From positions 1 to 64,000 of the forward strand of contig CAXBMQ010000017.1 of the NCBI GenBank assembly GCA_963977005.1: 64,000 nucleotides of DNA, in the 5' to 3' direction. Source of the DNA: CAXBCP01 sp963977005 (GTDB lineage: Bacteria > Pseudomonadota > Alphaproteobacteria > MPNO01 > UBA830). The notes beneath the pieces were generated by a model. That model did not search any database and had not been told where the DNA came from. It was given only the letters and a program-made list of their open reading frames with translations. The stretch's first letter is position 1; each line of letters opens with the position of its first letter. The position numbers were made by a program, and so were the translations under genes. This document shows, one piece after another, positions 25,548 through 34,756 of the stretch.

Positions 25548-27272
25548 ATGTCGATGCCATTGCTGGATGTAAAGGACCTCACCGTCGAGTTCGCCACGCG
25601 GAACGGCATTGTCCGCGCGATAGAATCGGTATCCCTGTCGGTCAGCAGGGGCGAAATTCTCGGGGTTGTCGGCGAATCCGGATCGGGAAAATCCGTCACG
25701 TCCTATGCGGTCATGCGGATTCTCGACCGGGCCGGCCATATTCTCGAAGGTCAGACGGTCTATGGCGGGATGGATCTCGCGCAGATGCCCGAGGCCGATG
25801 TGGCGGAGCTCCGCGGCCGCGAAATATCGATGATCTTCCAGAACCCGCGCACCGCGCTGAACCCGATCCGCAAGGTCGGGCATCAGATCGAAGACGTCCT
25901 GCATGCCCATGCCCAGGCCGCCGGCGCCAATCTGAAAACCGCGGCGATAAACGCGCTGAAACAGGTCCGGATCGCGAATCCGGAGCAGCGCTATCATTCC
26001 TATCCGTTCGAACTTTCCGGCGGCATGTGCCAGCGTATCGTGATCGCCATCGCCCTTGCCTGCCGCCCGCAGCTGTTGATCGCGGACGAGCCGACGACCG
26101 GCCTCGACGTCACCACGCAAAAGGCAATCATGGACCTTGTGGTCGATCTCGCGCGCGAACGGAACATGGGCGCGTTGCTGATTACCCACGATCTCGGCCT
26201 CGCAAGTGCCTATTGCGACCGCATCGTCGTCATGCAGGACGGCGAGATCGTCGACCAGGGCACAACGGATGCGCTTTTCGCCAACCCCGGTCATCCCTAC
26301 ACGGAGCGGCTGATCCGGGCGACGCCACGCCCCGATTCACGTCTTGGCGACCTGCTGACCGATCGGCCGGATACCGCGGCGGCACCGGAACCGGGCACAC
26401 CGGAAGCGGCGGCGAAGGCGGTACCGAATACGCTGCTTCAGGTGACCGATCTCGTGAAGACCTATCCGGCGGGATCGTCTTCTCCGCTATCGTTCATGGA
26501 GACGGTCCGTCGACGCATTGCGCGCACGCCCGCCGAAACCTTCCGCGCCGTGAGCGGGATCAGCTTCTCGGTCGAGGCGGGGGAAAGCGTCGGCCTGGTG
26601 GGCGAATCCGGCTGCGGCAAGTCGACGACATCCAGCATGATTTCCCGGCTGATCGACAAGAGCGAAGGCGAAATCGTCTTCGACGGGGTCGATATCGGCG
26701 CGGTCCCTGCGAAGAATTTCGCGCGTCACGAACTGCGTCCGGCGATCCAGATGGTGTTCCAGGACCCGACCGAAAGCCTCAACCCGCGTTTTACCGCCTT
26801 TCAGAGTATCACCGACCCGATGCGCCGCCTCGGCGGTGTGACGTCGACGGACGAAGCCTGGAGCCGGGCCGAGGTCGTGGCCGAACAGGTCGGCCTGCCG
26901 GCGCACCTGCTGACCCGCTTTCCGCACCAGTTATCCGGCGGTCAGAAGGCGCGCGTCGGGATCGCCCGGGCCATTGCCCTGCATCCCAAGCTGCTGATCC
27001 TGGATGAGCCGACATCGGCGCTGGATGTTTCCGTACAGGCGGTGGTGCTGAACCTGCTGGCGGAGCTTCGCCAGGAGATGGCGATCAGCTATATTTTCGT
27101 GAGCCACGATCTGAATGTCGTCCGGTTGCTTTGCGACCGGGTAATTGTGATGAATACTGGTGAGATCGTTGAACAGGGTCCGGCGGACCGGATCCTGTCG
27201 GATCCGCAGATGGAATATACAAAGTCGCTGGTCGCCGCGATCCCGCATTTCCGCGGCGGCGCGGCGGCCTGA
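25548..27272 (+). CDS. Fused double ATPase of an oligopeptide-type ABC importer (DppD-DppF fusion)
   Basis: 574 residues with two nucleotide-binding domains in one chain. Domain 1 has Walker A GESGSGKS, signature LSGGMCQR and Walker B LLIADEPT. Domain 2 has GESGCGKS, LSGGQKAR and LLILDEPT. Domain 1 carries a DppD-type helix-rich end; domain 2 begins near residue 295 (LLQVTDLVKTYP). In many bacteria these are two genes. A fused ATPase fixes the heterodimer ratio. Confidence 0.93.
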   Translation: MSMPLLDVKDLTVEFATRNGIVRAIESVSLSVSRGEILGVVGESGSGKSVTSYAVMRILDRAGHILEGQTVYGGMDLAQMPEADVAELRGREISMIFQNPRTALNPIRKVGHQIEDVLHAHAQAAGANLKTAAINALKQVRIANPEQRYHSYPFELSGGMCQRIVIAIALACRPQLLIADEPTTGLDVTTQKAIMDLVVDLARERNMGALLITHDLGLASAYCDRIVVMQDGEIVDQGTTDALFANPGHPYTERLIRATPRPDSRLGDLLTDRPDTAAAPEPGTPEAAAKAVPNTLLQVTDLVKTYPAGSSSPLSFMETVRRRIARTPAETFRAVSGISFSVEAGESVGLVGESGCGKSTTSSMISRLIDKSEGEIVFDGVDIGAVPAKNFARHELRPAIQMVFQDPTESLNPRFTAFQSITDPMRRLGGVTSTDEAWSRAEVVAEQVGLPAHLLTRFPHQLSGGQKARVGIARAIALHPKLLILDEPTSALDVSVQAVVLNLLAELRQEMAISYIFVSHDLNVVRLLCDRVIVMNTGEIVEQGPADRILSDPQMEYTKSLVAAIPHFRGGAAA

Positions 27273-27289
27273 CAGGAGGCAAAACCGAC

Positions 27290-28567
27290 ATGGCCGGCAA
27301 AAAACTCTACGACATCGTTCTCAAAGGCGGCCGGGTGATCGACCCGGCCCAGAGCATCGACGGCATCCGCGATGTCGGGATAAAGGATGGCAAGATTGCC
27401 GCCGTCAAAGCCGATCTGAAAGGGTCTAAAAAGAACATCGACGTTCGCGGCAAGCTGGTCCTGCCGGGCCTGATCGACAGCCACGCCCATGTCTTTCAGC
27501 ATGTCAGCGGCCGGTTCGGGCTGGACCCGGATATGGCGGGCGTTCGGTCCGGCGTGACCACGCTGGTCGACCAGGGCGGGCCGAGCTGTATGACGTTTCC
27601 GGCGTTCCGCAAGTTCATCGTCGAGCCGTCGGCCTCGCGGGTCCTTGCCTTCATTTCGATCTATGTCGTGGGCGGTCTCGAAGGGCATTACTATCCCTAT
27701 CTGTATGCGCCCGAAGGCGTCGACGTGAAGGCGACCGTGCGGGCGGCGCGCGAGAACGCGGACCTGGTGCGGGGAATCAAGTCGCACGCGGAGATCGCGG
27801 GTTTCGAGCGCTGGGGGCTGGACGTCATGAAGCTTGCCGTGAAAGCCGGCAAGGAGCTCGACCTGCCGGTCTATATCCATTTCGGCCAGCTTTGGGGGCG
27901 TCCGAAGAAACCCAAATACAAGATCGATGTGGACAAGGTACTGTCCGATACGGTCAAACTTCTGCGGCCCGGAGATATTCTGGCCCATCCGTTTACCCGC
28001 CATCCGGGCGGTTTCGTAAACAGCAAGGGCGAGCTGCATCCGATCGTCAAGAAGGCGCTCGACAAGGGGCTTAAAATGGATGTTGGTCACGGCTCGCATT
28101 TCAGCTTCGAGATGGCCAGGAAGGTGCTGGATGCGGGCGTGCTGCCGCATACGCTGGGCGCCGACATGCATGGCTATAATACAAGCGTTTTGCCGCAACC
28201 GGGCACGCCGACCGAACACCCGGATGACGAGATGCATCTGTTCGCCGGACGGGCGCAGTTTTCGCTGTGTCATGCGATGAGCGAGATGCTGGCCCTGGGC
28301 GTTTCGCTTGAAGATGTCGTGCCCATGGTGACCAGCAACTGCGCCACGATGCTCGGCATGGACGGCGAGATCGGCACGCTGAAAAAGGGTGTCGATGCGG
28401 ATATCAGCGTCCTCGACGACACCCGCGGTAGCTGGACCTTCGTCGACAACAGCAAGACCGAGGTGAACGCCGACAGGTTGCTGACGCCGGTATTCTGCAT
28501 GCGCAAGGGCGAACGCTTCGACGCCGACGCGCCGATCCTGCCGCAGCCCGACCTGATCGCCGCCTGA
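27290..28567 (+). CDS. Amidohydrolase/deacetylase family metallohydrolase
   Basis: 425 residues of the amidohydrolase superfamily. Metal ligands can be read as His65 and His67 (DSHAH), Lys164 in GIKSH (carboxylated bridging lysine), His197, His233 and Asp292 (LGADMHG). The N- and C-terminal beta strands form the usual composite sandwich. The closest family flavour is the dihydroorotase-like/deacetylase group, hydrolysing cyclic amides or N-acyl groups. It lies 17 bases behind the ABC importer, so it probably acts on the imported compound (inference). Confidence 0.88.
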   Translation: MAGKKLYDIVLKGGRVIDPAQSIDGIRDVGIKDGKIAAVKADLKGSKKNIDVRGKLVLPGLIDSHAHVFQHVSGRFGLDPDMAGVRSGVTTLVDQGGPSCMTFPAFRKFIVEPSASRVLAFISIYVVGGLEGHYYPYLYAPEGVDVKATVRAARENADLVRGIKSHAEIAGFERWGLDVMKLAVKAGKELDLPVYIHFGQLWGRPKKPKYKIDVDKVLSDTVKLLRPGDILAHPFTRHPGGFVNSKGELHPIVKKALDKGLKMDVGHGSHFSFEMARKVLDAGVLPHTLGADMHGYNTSVLPQPGTPTEHPDDEMHLFAGRAQFSLCHAMSEMLALGVSLEDVVPMVTSNCATMLGMDGEIGTLKKGVDADISVLDDTRGSWTFVDNSKTEVNADRLLTPVFCMRKGERFDADAPILPQPDLIAA

Positions 28568-28585
28568 TCCGCCAATGACACCCGT

Positions 28586-28921
28586 ATGAGCCGGCGTTAC
28601 CACGATGTCGGCGGCAATCCCGCCGCCGCGGGCGGGATCGACCGTACGGAGAAACCCGACCTGCCGTGGCAGGTCGAATTTACGGCCACGCTGTGGGCGC
28701 TGATGGGGCAGGATACCCCCAAGATAACGCTGGATGAGATGCGGCGCGGTGTCGAAGACATGCGCCCGGAAGAATACGATTCAATGGCCTATTACGACCG
28801 CCAGACCCTGTCCGTCACAAGCGCGGTGGTGGAGCGCGGCCACCTGACCTGGGACGAGGTCGAGGCTCGGATCGCCCTGTTGAGGAAACGCCGGCGGCGA
28901 CAGATAGCAGCAGCCCGCTAG
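28586..28921 (+). CDS. Small nitrile-hydratase beta-subunit-like protein
   Basis: 111 residues with the RYHDVGGNP start, the PWQVEFTATLWALMGQ helix, the AYYDRQTLSVTSAVVERG segment and LTWDEVEARIA. This order follows the N-terminal helical domain of nitrile hydratase/thiocyanate hydrolase beta subunits. The metal-binding alpha subunit and the beta barrel domain are not in the window. It could be a free-standing accessory or activator form. The identification rests on remembered family patterns, so confidence is moderate. Confidence 0.55.
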   Translation: MSRRYHDVGGNPAAAGGIDRTEKPDLPWQVEFTATLWALMGQDTPKITLDEMRRGVEDMRPEEYDSMAYYDRQTLSVTSAVVERGHLTWDEVEARIALLRKRRRRQIAAAR

Positions 28922-29039
28922 CATCCGTCTGACGGAGACAGGCGCCGTCCTGAACAGTCCTGTACGCGCGATCTGCCGCGCTGCATAGTCATTGGCAATC
29001 CATTTCCTGATTGATCCAGTAACAGCAGCGGAGAACCCT

Positions 29040-29435
29040 ATGTCAAAATCCGAAACATATGAAAAAGGCGCCGCCACCCGGCGCGCCGTCATGGGCGAGG
29101 CGATGGCCGACAGGATGGCGAAATCCGTCTATACCGGCCCGGTGATGGAAACCTTCGCCGAATACGCGACCGAAGCCGTCTTCGGCATGCTGTGGGCGCG
29201 GCCCGGGCTGGACCACAAGACCCGGGCGATGATCACGCTGACATCCGATGTGTGCAATCATTCCTGGCCGGAGCTTGAAATTCATCTCCGTTTCGCGCTC
29301 AACCTCGGCTGGACCGAGGAAGAACTGACCGAGGCATTGCTGCATCTCGGCGGCTATATCGGTGTGCCCAGCGTTCGCGAGGCGATGATCATTGCCGACC
29401 GGGTGTTCGGTGAGGAACGCGGCGACCGTCGCTAG
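29040..29435 (+). CDS. Carboxymuconolactone decarboxylase family protein (PcaC-like)
   Basis: 131 residues from the ATG at 29040, preceded by AGCGGAG. The all-helical CMD fold is visible, with the segment ELEIHLRFALNLGWTEEELTEALLHLGGYIGVPSVREA, here split across two helices, matching PcaC in its His and Glu positions. The CxxC pair of AhpD-type peroxidases is absent, so decarboxylase or isomerase chemistry is likelier than redox. It is probably the last gene of the importer/amidohydrolase operon. Confidence 0.8.
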   Translation: MSKSETYEKGAATRRAVMGEAMADRMAKSVYTGPVMETFAEYATEAVFGMLWARPGLDHKTRAMITLTSDVCNHSWPELEIHLRFALNLGWTEEELTEALLHLGGYIGVPSVREAMIIADRVFGEERGDRR

Positions 29436-29583
29436 GCAGGCATTCACGCTTTCGCGTCTGCATCGCATCAACGGGCGAGGAAGCGGAAACCGGTCAGCCG
29501 TTGATCGATATCAAGGCAAGCGCGCGCAAGGCAGTGCATACAGGTGCGAACCAGTTCCGCCACAAGGGAGGCTCGTGCCCGAC

Positions 29584-30660
29584 ATGCCCGCAATGATGAA
29601 AGCAGCCGTGTTCGTTGAGCCGGGACGAATAGTCCTGGATGACAAACCCGTTCCCGATATCGGCTCCAACGATGCACTGATCAGACTTACGACGACCACC
29701 ATTTGCGGCACGGACGTCCATATCCTGAAGGGAGAGTACCCGGTCGCGAAAGGGCTCACTGTCGGTCATGAGCCGGTGGGGATCATCGAAAAACTCGGCG
29801 CAAACGTTCAGGGCTATTCCGAGGGCCAGCGGGTGATCGCCGGCGCCATCTGTCCGAGCGGATACTCCAATGCCTGCCAGGACGGGCTGCACGCCCAAGA
29901 CGGTCAGAGTTCGGCGCACGGGCTGAAGCCGATGGGCGGCTGGCGCTTCGGGAACACGATCGACGGCGCACAGGCCGAATACCTCCTGGTGCCGGACGCA
30001 ATGACGAATCTGGCACCGGTGCCCGATGGCCTGTCCGACGAACAGGTCCTTATGTGTCCCGATATCATGTCGACCGGCTTTGCCGGGGCAGAAGCGGGAA
30101 ACATCAAGATTGGCGATACCGTCGCCGTTTTCGCGCAGGGGCCAATCGGTCTGTGTGCGACCGCAGGGGCAAAGCTTCGCGGGGCAAGCACGATCATCGC
30201 GGTCGACACCGTGCAGGCGCGGATGGATGTATCGGCGCGGATCGGTGCAGATATCGTGGTCGATTTCAACAAGGTCGACCCGGTTGAGGAGATATTGCGG
30301 ATCACGAGCGGCCGCGGCGTCGACGTCGCGATCGAAGCGCTCGGTCTGCAGTCGACATTCGAGAGCTGTCTAAAGGTCCTCAAACCGGGCGGAACGCTAT
30401 CGAGCCTCGGCGTTTATTCGAATGATCTCACGATCCCCCTGGAGGCCTTTCACGCGGGACTGGGCGACCACCGCATCGTTACTTCCCTGTGCCCGGGCGG
30501 CAAGGAACGCATGCGCCGTTTAATGAATGTCGTCGCATCCGGCAGGGTCGATCTCGAACCGCTGATCACCCATCGTTTCAGGCTGGATCAGATAGAGGAA
30601 GCTTATGAGCTGTTCTCGAACCAGCGCGACGGTGTCCTCAAAATCGCCATCACCCCCTAG
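29584..30660 (+). CDS. Zinc-dependent alcohol dehydrogenase (TbADH-like, medium chain)
   Basis: 358 residues from the ATG at 29584; a GTG three codons earlier sits better behind the GGGAGG site, so either may be used. Catalytic zinc ligands are the Cys in TICGTD, the His in GHEPVG and the Asp in PDIMSTGF, as in Thermoanaerobacter secondary alcohol dehydrogenase. The four-Cys structural zinc lobe is missing, also as in that enzyme. The second beta strand ends in Asp (IAVDTVQ), favouring NAD over NADP. Likely a secondary alcohol or aldehyde dehydrogenase. Confidence 0.85.
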   Translation: MPAMMKAAVFVEPGRIVLDDKPVPDIGSNDALIRLTTTTICGTDVHILKGEYPVAKGLTVGHEPVGIIEKLGANVQGYSEGQRVIAGAICPSGYSNACQDGLHAQDGQSSAHGLKPMGGWRFGNTIDGAQAEYLLVPDAMTNLAPVPDGLSDEQVLMCPDIMSTGFAGAEAGNIKIGDTVAVFAQGPIGLCATAGAKLRGASTIIAVDTVQARMDVSARIGADIVVDFNKVDPVEEILRITSGRGVDVAIEALGLQSTFESCLKVLKPGGTLSSLGVYSNDLTIPLEAFHAGLGDHRIVTSLCPGGKERMRRLMNVVASGRVDLEPLITHRFRLDQIEEAYELFSNQRDGVLKIAITP

Positions 30661-30746
30661 AAAAAAATTCGACAGGTTCCACATCAGAGGTGCATCCGAT
30701 ACATCAACGGACTGCGGCGGATACAAATACCGAAGGGAGCGACCCG

Positions 30747-31595
30747 ATGAAGAAGATACTGCTGGCGACGGATCTGTCCGCGCGGTCCGACCGCGCACTG
30801 GACCGGGCTGTGAACCTTGCGCGTCTGCATGAAGCGGCCCTCGAGATTGTGCATGTGGTGGACGAGGATTTGCCCGACGCGCTGGCGACGGCACAGCGCG
30901 ATGCTGCCAGGTCGGCGATCGAGGCCGAGATCGGCCAGCTCGACAGCGCCAATGAGCTGGCCGTCTCGGTACATGTTGTCCTTGGCCGGGCGCATGTCGA
31001 TATCCTCGATCTTGCCGAGAAAACCGATGCGGAAATCATCGTCCTCGGAATGCATCGCATCGAGCCGATAAAGGATATGTTCCGCGGGACCACGGTCGAG
31101 CGCATTATCCGCGGCGGGCAGCTTCCCGTGCTGCTGGTAAGGGACCGGGTCGGCGGGCCTTACGGCAATGCGCTCGTCGGGGTCGATTTCTCGGTCTATT
31201 CGCGGCGGGCCGTTGAATTTGCCGTCAAACTGGTCCCGGGCGGCGCGTTCCATCTGGTCCATGCCTATGATGTGCCGTTCAAGGGCTTTCTTCACGGGTC
31301 GGACACGCGGCGCGTGGTCAACCAGCAGCAAAAGGATCAATTCGACCGGATGATCGAAGATGAGATGGCGGGATTTCTTGCCGGCATAAAGGGCAGCCCG
31401 CCCAGGATCGAGCAGATCATGGAGGAGGGCGTGGCGCGGGAAGTCATCGCCCGGCAGGTCGATCTCCTCAAACCGGAACTTCTGGTGATCGGCACCCACG
31501 GGCGGACGGGCGTGGCCCATGCGTTGCTCGGCAGCGTCGCCGAAGACGTTCTGAACAACCCGCCCTGCGATGTGCTTGTCGTAAAAGCCTGGTAG
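30747..31595 (+). CDS. Universal stress protein with two USP domains
   Basis: 282 residues from the ATG at 30747 behind AAGGGAG. Two USP domains in tandem (about 1-135 and 145-282). The second has the intact nucleotide loop GTHGRTGVAH plus GSVAE, so it should bind ATP. The first is degenerate there (GMHRIEPIKD, then GTTVERI). Tandem USPs usually act in energy or redox stress. It lies 86 bases behind the alcohol dehydrogenase and may be cotranscribed. Confidence 0.9.
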   Translation: MKKILLATDLSARSDRALDRAVNLARLHEAALEIVHVVDEDLPDALATAQRDAARSAIEAEIGQLDSANELAVSVHVVLGRAHVDILDLAEKTDAEIIVLGMHRIEPIKDMFRGTTVERIIRGGQLPVLLVRDRVGGPYGNALVGVDFSVYSRRAVEFAVKLVPGGAFHLVHAYDVPFKGFLHGSDTRRVVNQQQKDQFDRMIEDEMAGFLAGIKGSPPRIEQIMEEGVAREVIARQVDLLKPELLVIGTHGRTGVAHALLGSVAEDVLNNPPCDVLVVKAW

Positions 31596-31603
31596 CGCCA
31601 AAA

Positions 31604-31618
31604 CCCGGTTTTTCCGGG
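31604..31618. terminator. Short hairpin between convergent genes
   Basis: CCCGG and CCGGG pair around TTTTT between the stress-protein gene (plus) and the ornithine-cyclodeaminase-like gene (minus). It is short with no T-run after it, so only a weak terminator candidate. Confidence 0.3.
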
Positions 31619-31635
31619 CGTGCGGGCGCTGTCGG

Positions 31636-32553
31636 TCACGCTGTCAGCAGGTCATAGGCCAGTTTGGCCGCGGCGACGTCGAGGATCGCGACGCCGACGG
31701 AATCGTATATCACGGTTGCTCCGGCCGGAACGGATTTGGCGCCCGTGTAAATCTCGCCGGCCTCGGCGAATATCTCGCAGTCCGATCCGCGAATATTGCC
31801 CGCCTGGTCGCGCGCCGTCGCGGTGTCTTCCACGATCACGGTGTTGCGCATTGCCGCATCGTCGAGCTCGCGCCCGTCGGCGCCGTTCCAGCCGACCGAG
31901 GTGACGAATGCGCCGGGCTTCAGCCAGTCGCCGCTGAGAACGGGTTCGGTCGCGGACGTCGTGCAGGCGACGATATCCGCGCCCCGCACGGCCTGTTCGG
32001 GGTCGGCGACGAAGGTGGCGCCGATCCCGGCGGCGGTGGTGCGCCCGGTTTCTTCGGTTCGCGACCACAGGCGCAGCTCGCCGATCGGGCGCACCGCGGC
32101 AAGTGCGGCCGCATGGGCCCGGGCCTGCACCCCGCTGCCCATAATCGTGACGACGCCGGGGGCCGCGACGGCGAACTTGCGGGCGGCGGCGGCGGAGCCC
32201 GCGGCGGTCCGCATCTCGGTGATCAGCCGGCCGTCCATTACCGCCAGCGGGGTGCCGTTCGAGACGTCGAAGACCATGATGACCGCCTGATGGGTCGGCA
32301 GGTCGGTGCCCGCATTGTCGTGGAACAGGGTAACCACCTTGACCGCCATGGCTTCGCCGACGGCGGGCATCGCCGCGATAATCGCGTCGCGCCCCGGTAC
32401 CGGCACCATCTGGCGCACCGGCTGAGCGACCTCGCCGGCGGACAGCGAAATCAGCGCGCGTTCCATCGCGTCGATCAGCGGTATCCAGTCGAGCACGCCG
32501 GCAATCTGCGCCTCGTTGAAAAACGGCAGTGACTCCAGTCCCTGATGCGCCAT
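31636..32553 (-). CDS. Ornithine cyclodeaminase / mu-crystallin family protein
   Basis: 305 residues. N-terminal part with the family's catalytic-dimer region (PVRQMVPVPGRD, KVVTLFHDN) and a Rossmann domain with TIMGSGVQARAHAAAL near residues 125-140. Members are NAD(P)-dependent ketimine reductases, alanine or strombine dehydrogenases, or ornithine cyclodeaminase. A GGAGACGACGC ribosome site precedes the ATG. It is the last gene in the six-gene oxidoreductase operon, so ketimine or amino-acid chemistry fits the DAO-type oxidase upstream. Confidence 0.85.
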   Translation of the reverse strand: MAHQGLESLPFFNEAQIAGVLDWIPLIDAMERALISLSAGEVAQPVRQMVPVPGRDAIIAAMPAVGEAMAVKVVTLFHDNAGTDLPTHQAVIMVFDVSNGTPLAVMDGRLITEMRTAAGSAAAARKFAVAAPGVVTIMGSGVQARAHAAALAAVRPIGELRLWSRTEETGRTTAAGIGATFVADPEQAVRGADIVACTTSATEPVLSGDWLKPGAFVTSVGWNGADGRELDDAAMRNTVIVEDTATARDQAGNIRGSDCEIFAEAGEIYTGAKSVPAGATVIYDSVGVAILDVAAAKLAYDLLTA

Positions 32554-32584
32554 GCGTCGTCTCCTTTGTCGGGGGGGCTGCGGA

Positions 32585-33337
32585 TCAGCAGGTGTAGTTC
32601 AGGCCGAGGCGGCCGCCATCGACATAGATGGTCTCGCCGGTGATGTAGCTTGCCTTGTCGCTTGCGAGAAAGGCCACCACGTCGCCGATTTCGCGCGGCG
32701 TGCCCATGCGCTTGAGCGGTGTGCGCGACATCACGACGTCCATCGCGCCGGGATCGGCGTTGACCCCCGCCATCATCGCGGTGTCGATCGAGCCGGGGCC
32801 GACAGCGTTGACGCGGATACCGTGCGGCGCCAGCGCCAGCGCGCTCGATTTGGTCAGCTGCATCACACCGCCCTTGGAGGCGCAATAGGCGGCGATTGTC
32901 GGGATGGCGATCTGCGCGTTGACCGACGACATATTGACGATGGATCCCTGAATACCCGCCGCGACCATCGATTTTGCCGCCCGCTGAAGGGCAACGAACG
33001 TGCCGACGAGGTTCACGTTGAGGACCGAGGTGAATTCCTCGAGCGGGGTTTCGAGAAAGTCGTTGGTGATCGCGATACCCGCGCCGTTGACCAGGATCGA
33101 CACGGTGCCGATTTCCGCCTCGATCCGGTCGAACATGGCGGTGACCTGGGCGGCATCGCCCATGTCGCATTCGATTGCGACAGCCCCGCCGCCGAGCGTC
33201 TTCGCGGCCGCCTTGACGCCCTCGCCGTTGATGTCGGCGAGCACGATCCTTGCGCCGTTCTCCGCGATCGCTTCGGCGCAGGCATAGCCGATTCCCTGTG
33301 CACCGCCGGTAATAAGGGCAATGGGTTGGTCCGTCAT
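32585..33337 (-). CDS. Short-chain dehydrogenase/reductase (SDR)
   Basis: 250 residues, classical SDR. TGGAQGIG cofactor motif near residues 10-17, an acidic residue after beta 2 (LADING) that favours NAD, the NGAG structural motif, and the Ser-Tyr-Lys catalytic set in NMSSVNAQ and YCASKGG. Most similar in style to 3-hydroxyacyl/3-oxoacyl or polyol dehydrogenases. AAGGAGAAACAG precedes the ATG. It probably oxidises an alcohol formed within this operon. Confidence 0.92.
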   Translation of the reverse strand: MTDQPIALITGGAQGIGYACAEAIAENGARIVLADINGEGVKAAAKTLGGGAVAIECDMGDAAQVTAMFDRIEAEIGTVSILVNGAGIAITNDFLETPLEEFTSVLNVNLVGTFVALQRAAKSMVAAGIQGSIVNMSSVNAQIAIPTIAAYCASKGGVMQLTKSSALALAPHGIRVNAVGPGSIDTAMMAGVNADPGAMDVVMSRTPLKRMGTPREIGDVVAFLASDKASYITGETIYVDGGRLGLNYTC

Positions 33338-33378
33338 CTGTTTCTCCTTGGTCCGGTAGGTGTGTGCGGCCGGAAGGC

Positions 33379-34656
33379 CTATTTCGAAAAAGCCTTCGCG
33401 ATCTGGTTTGCCGTGAATGCGGCGTCGTAGAACCGCGATCTGAGTCCGGTCGAGCCGACGGCCCGCGCGCCGGTCACGGGAAGCGGGAGATCGGCTTCGT
33501 CGCCGCCGGCCAGCAGGTCCGCCATCGCCTTGCCGAACATCGTGCCCGGCGTGATCCCGCGCCCGTTATAGCCGATGGGGGTGTAAAGGTCGTCGGCGAG
33601 ACGGAATATCCGGGGCAGGTGGTCGGGCGTCATCGCGATCTTGCCGTGCCAGAATTTCTCGAACGCGATATCGGCGAGTTCCGGGAAGATCGTCCGGATG
33701 CGCTGACCGGCCCAGCGCCGCGAAAGCCCCCTGTCGCCGCCGATGACCCGTCCCATCGAGCCGACGATGAGACGGCCGAAGGCATCGCGGCGCATCGAGA
33801 ACATGATCCTGCCGGTATCCCACAGCCCCTGGCGTTCCGACAGGATTGCGTCGCCGCGCGCGCCCAGAGGGGCCGTCGCCGCCTGGAAATAATGAATTGT
33901 CGTGAAGGTCTGTTTCAGACCGGGCCACAGATCGTCCGTATAGGCATTGGTCCCGAGGACGACGGCGCGCGCCGATACCCGGCCGCGATCGGTCTCGACA
34001 ATCCAGCGGCCGGCCTCGCGGGTCAGTTTCCGCGCGGTGACGCCGACCGACAGACCGGCGCCGGCCGCCAGCGCCGCCCGCGCAAGGCCGCGGACATATC
34101 CCATCGGATTGATGGTGCCGGCGCGATGGTCCAGCAAGCCACCGTAAAACGCGTCACTGCCGATTTTCGCCGCCGCCTGTTCGCGCGTCAGCAGATCGAC
34201 CGGCGCCCCCAGCCGGTGCCATTCCTCGGTGCGGCGGGCGAGGTCCTCGAATCCGGCGGGGGAGTGCGCCGCGTGAATGGTGCCCGTCCGGGTCGCCTCG
34301 CAGCGGATCTGGTGGCGTTCTATCAGCGACATCACGTATTCCGGGGCATCGCCGAGCGTTGCGATCAGTGCCGCGCCGCGCTTTTCGCCAAGCTGGTGGC
34401 GTACATCCTGCGGCGGCAGCCACAGGCCGGCATTGACGAGCCCGACATTTCGTCCCGATCCGCCGTGACCGATCCGGTGCGCTTCGAGCACATGACAGCC
34501 GATGCCGCGCCCGGCGGCATGCAGCGCCGTCGACAGACCGGTAAACCCGCCGCCCACGATGGCAAGGTCGGTGACGATGTCACCGTCCATCGCCGGCGCG
34601 AGGTCGGCTTCCCCCGCGGTCGTATCCCATAGTGAAATCGATCCGGATTCGGTCAT
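33379..34656 (-). CDS. FAD-dependent amine/amino-acid oxidoreductase (DAO family)
   Basis: 425 residues from the ATG at 34656. The N-terminal FAD motif is VGGGFTGLSTALHAAGRG (about 32-50), and the DAO-type pattern GSGRNVGLVNAG follows. The C-terminal FAD contact reads YTPIGYNGRGITPGTMFGK. It resembles gamma-glutamylputrescine oxidase and other PuuB-like enzymes, which oxidise secondary or primary amines. It belongs to the six-gene minus-strand operon between the SDR and the molybdenum hydroxylase. Confidence 0.87.
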   Translation of the reverse strand: MTESGSISLWDTTAGEADLAPAMDGDIVTDLAIVGGGFTGLSTALHAAGRGIGCHVLEAHRIGHGGSGRNVGLVNAGLWLPPQDVRHQLGEKRGAALIATLGDAPEYVMSLIERHQIRCEATRTGTIHAAHSPAGFEDLARRTEEWHRLGAPVDLLTREQAAAKIGSDAFYGGLLDHRAGTINPMGYVRGLARAALAAGAGLSVGVTARKLTREAGRWIVETDRGRVSARAVVLGTNAYTDDLWPGLKQTFTTIHYFQAATAPLGARGDAILSERQGLWDTGRIMFSMRRDAFGRLIVGSMGRVIGGDRGLSRRWAGQRIRTIFPELADIAFEKFWHGKIAMTPDHLPRIFRLADDLYTPIGYNGRGITPGTMFGKAMADLLAGGDEADLPLPVTGARAVGSTGLRSRFYDAAFTANQIAKAFSK

Positions 34657-34756
34657 GGCATCGGCTCTGCCTGTTTCCGGCGGTACGTCTGCCGGGTCGC
34701 ATGACCATGCAGGACACAAAACCGGTTGTCTATCTCCGCCGGGAAGCGATCCGGGT

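Noticed and set aside
24606..26294. Antisense frame of 562 residues over the ABC importer genes
   Set aside because: It overlaps the DppC-like and ATPase genes completely and has no recognisable domain.
25025..27007. Same-strand alternative frame of 660 residues over the ABC importer ATPase
   Set aside because: It is an Arg/Gly-rich out-of-frame reading of the double ATPase, whose Walker motifs lie in the other frame.
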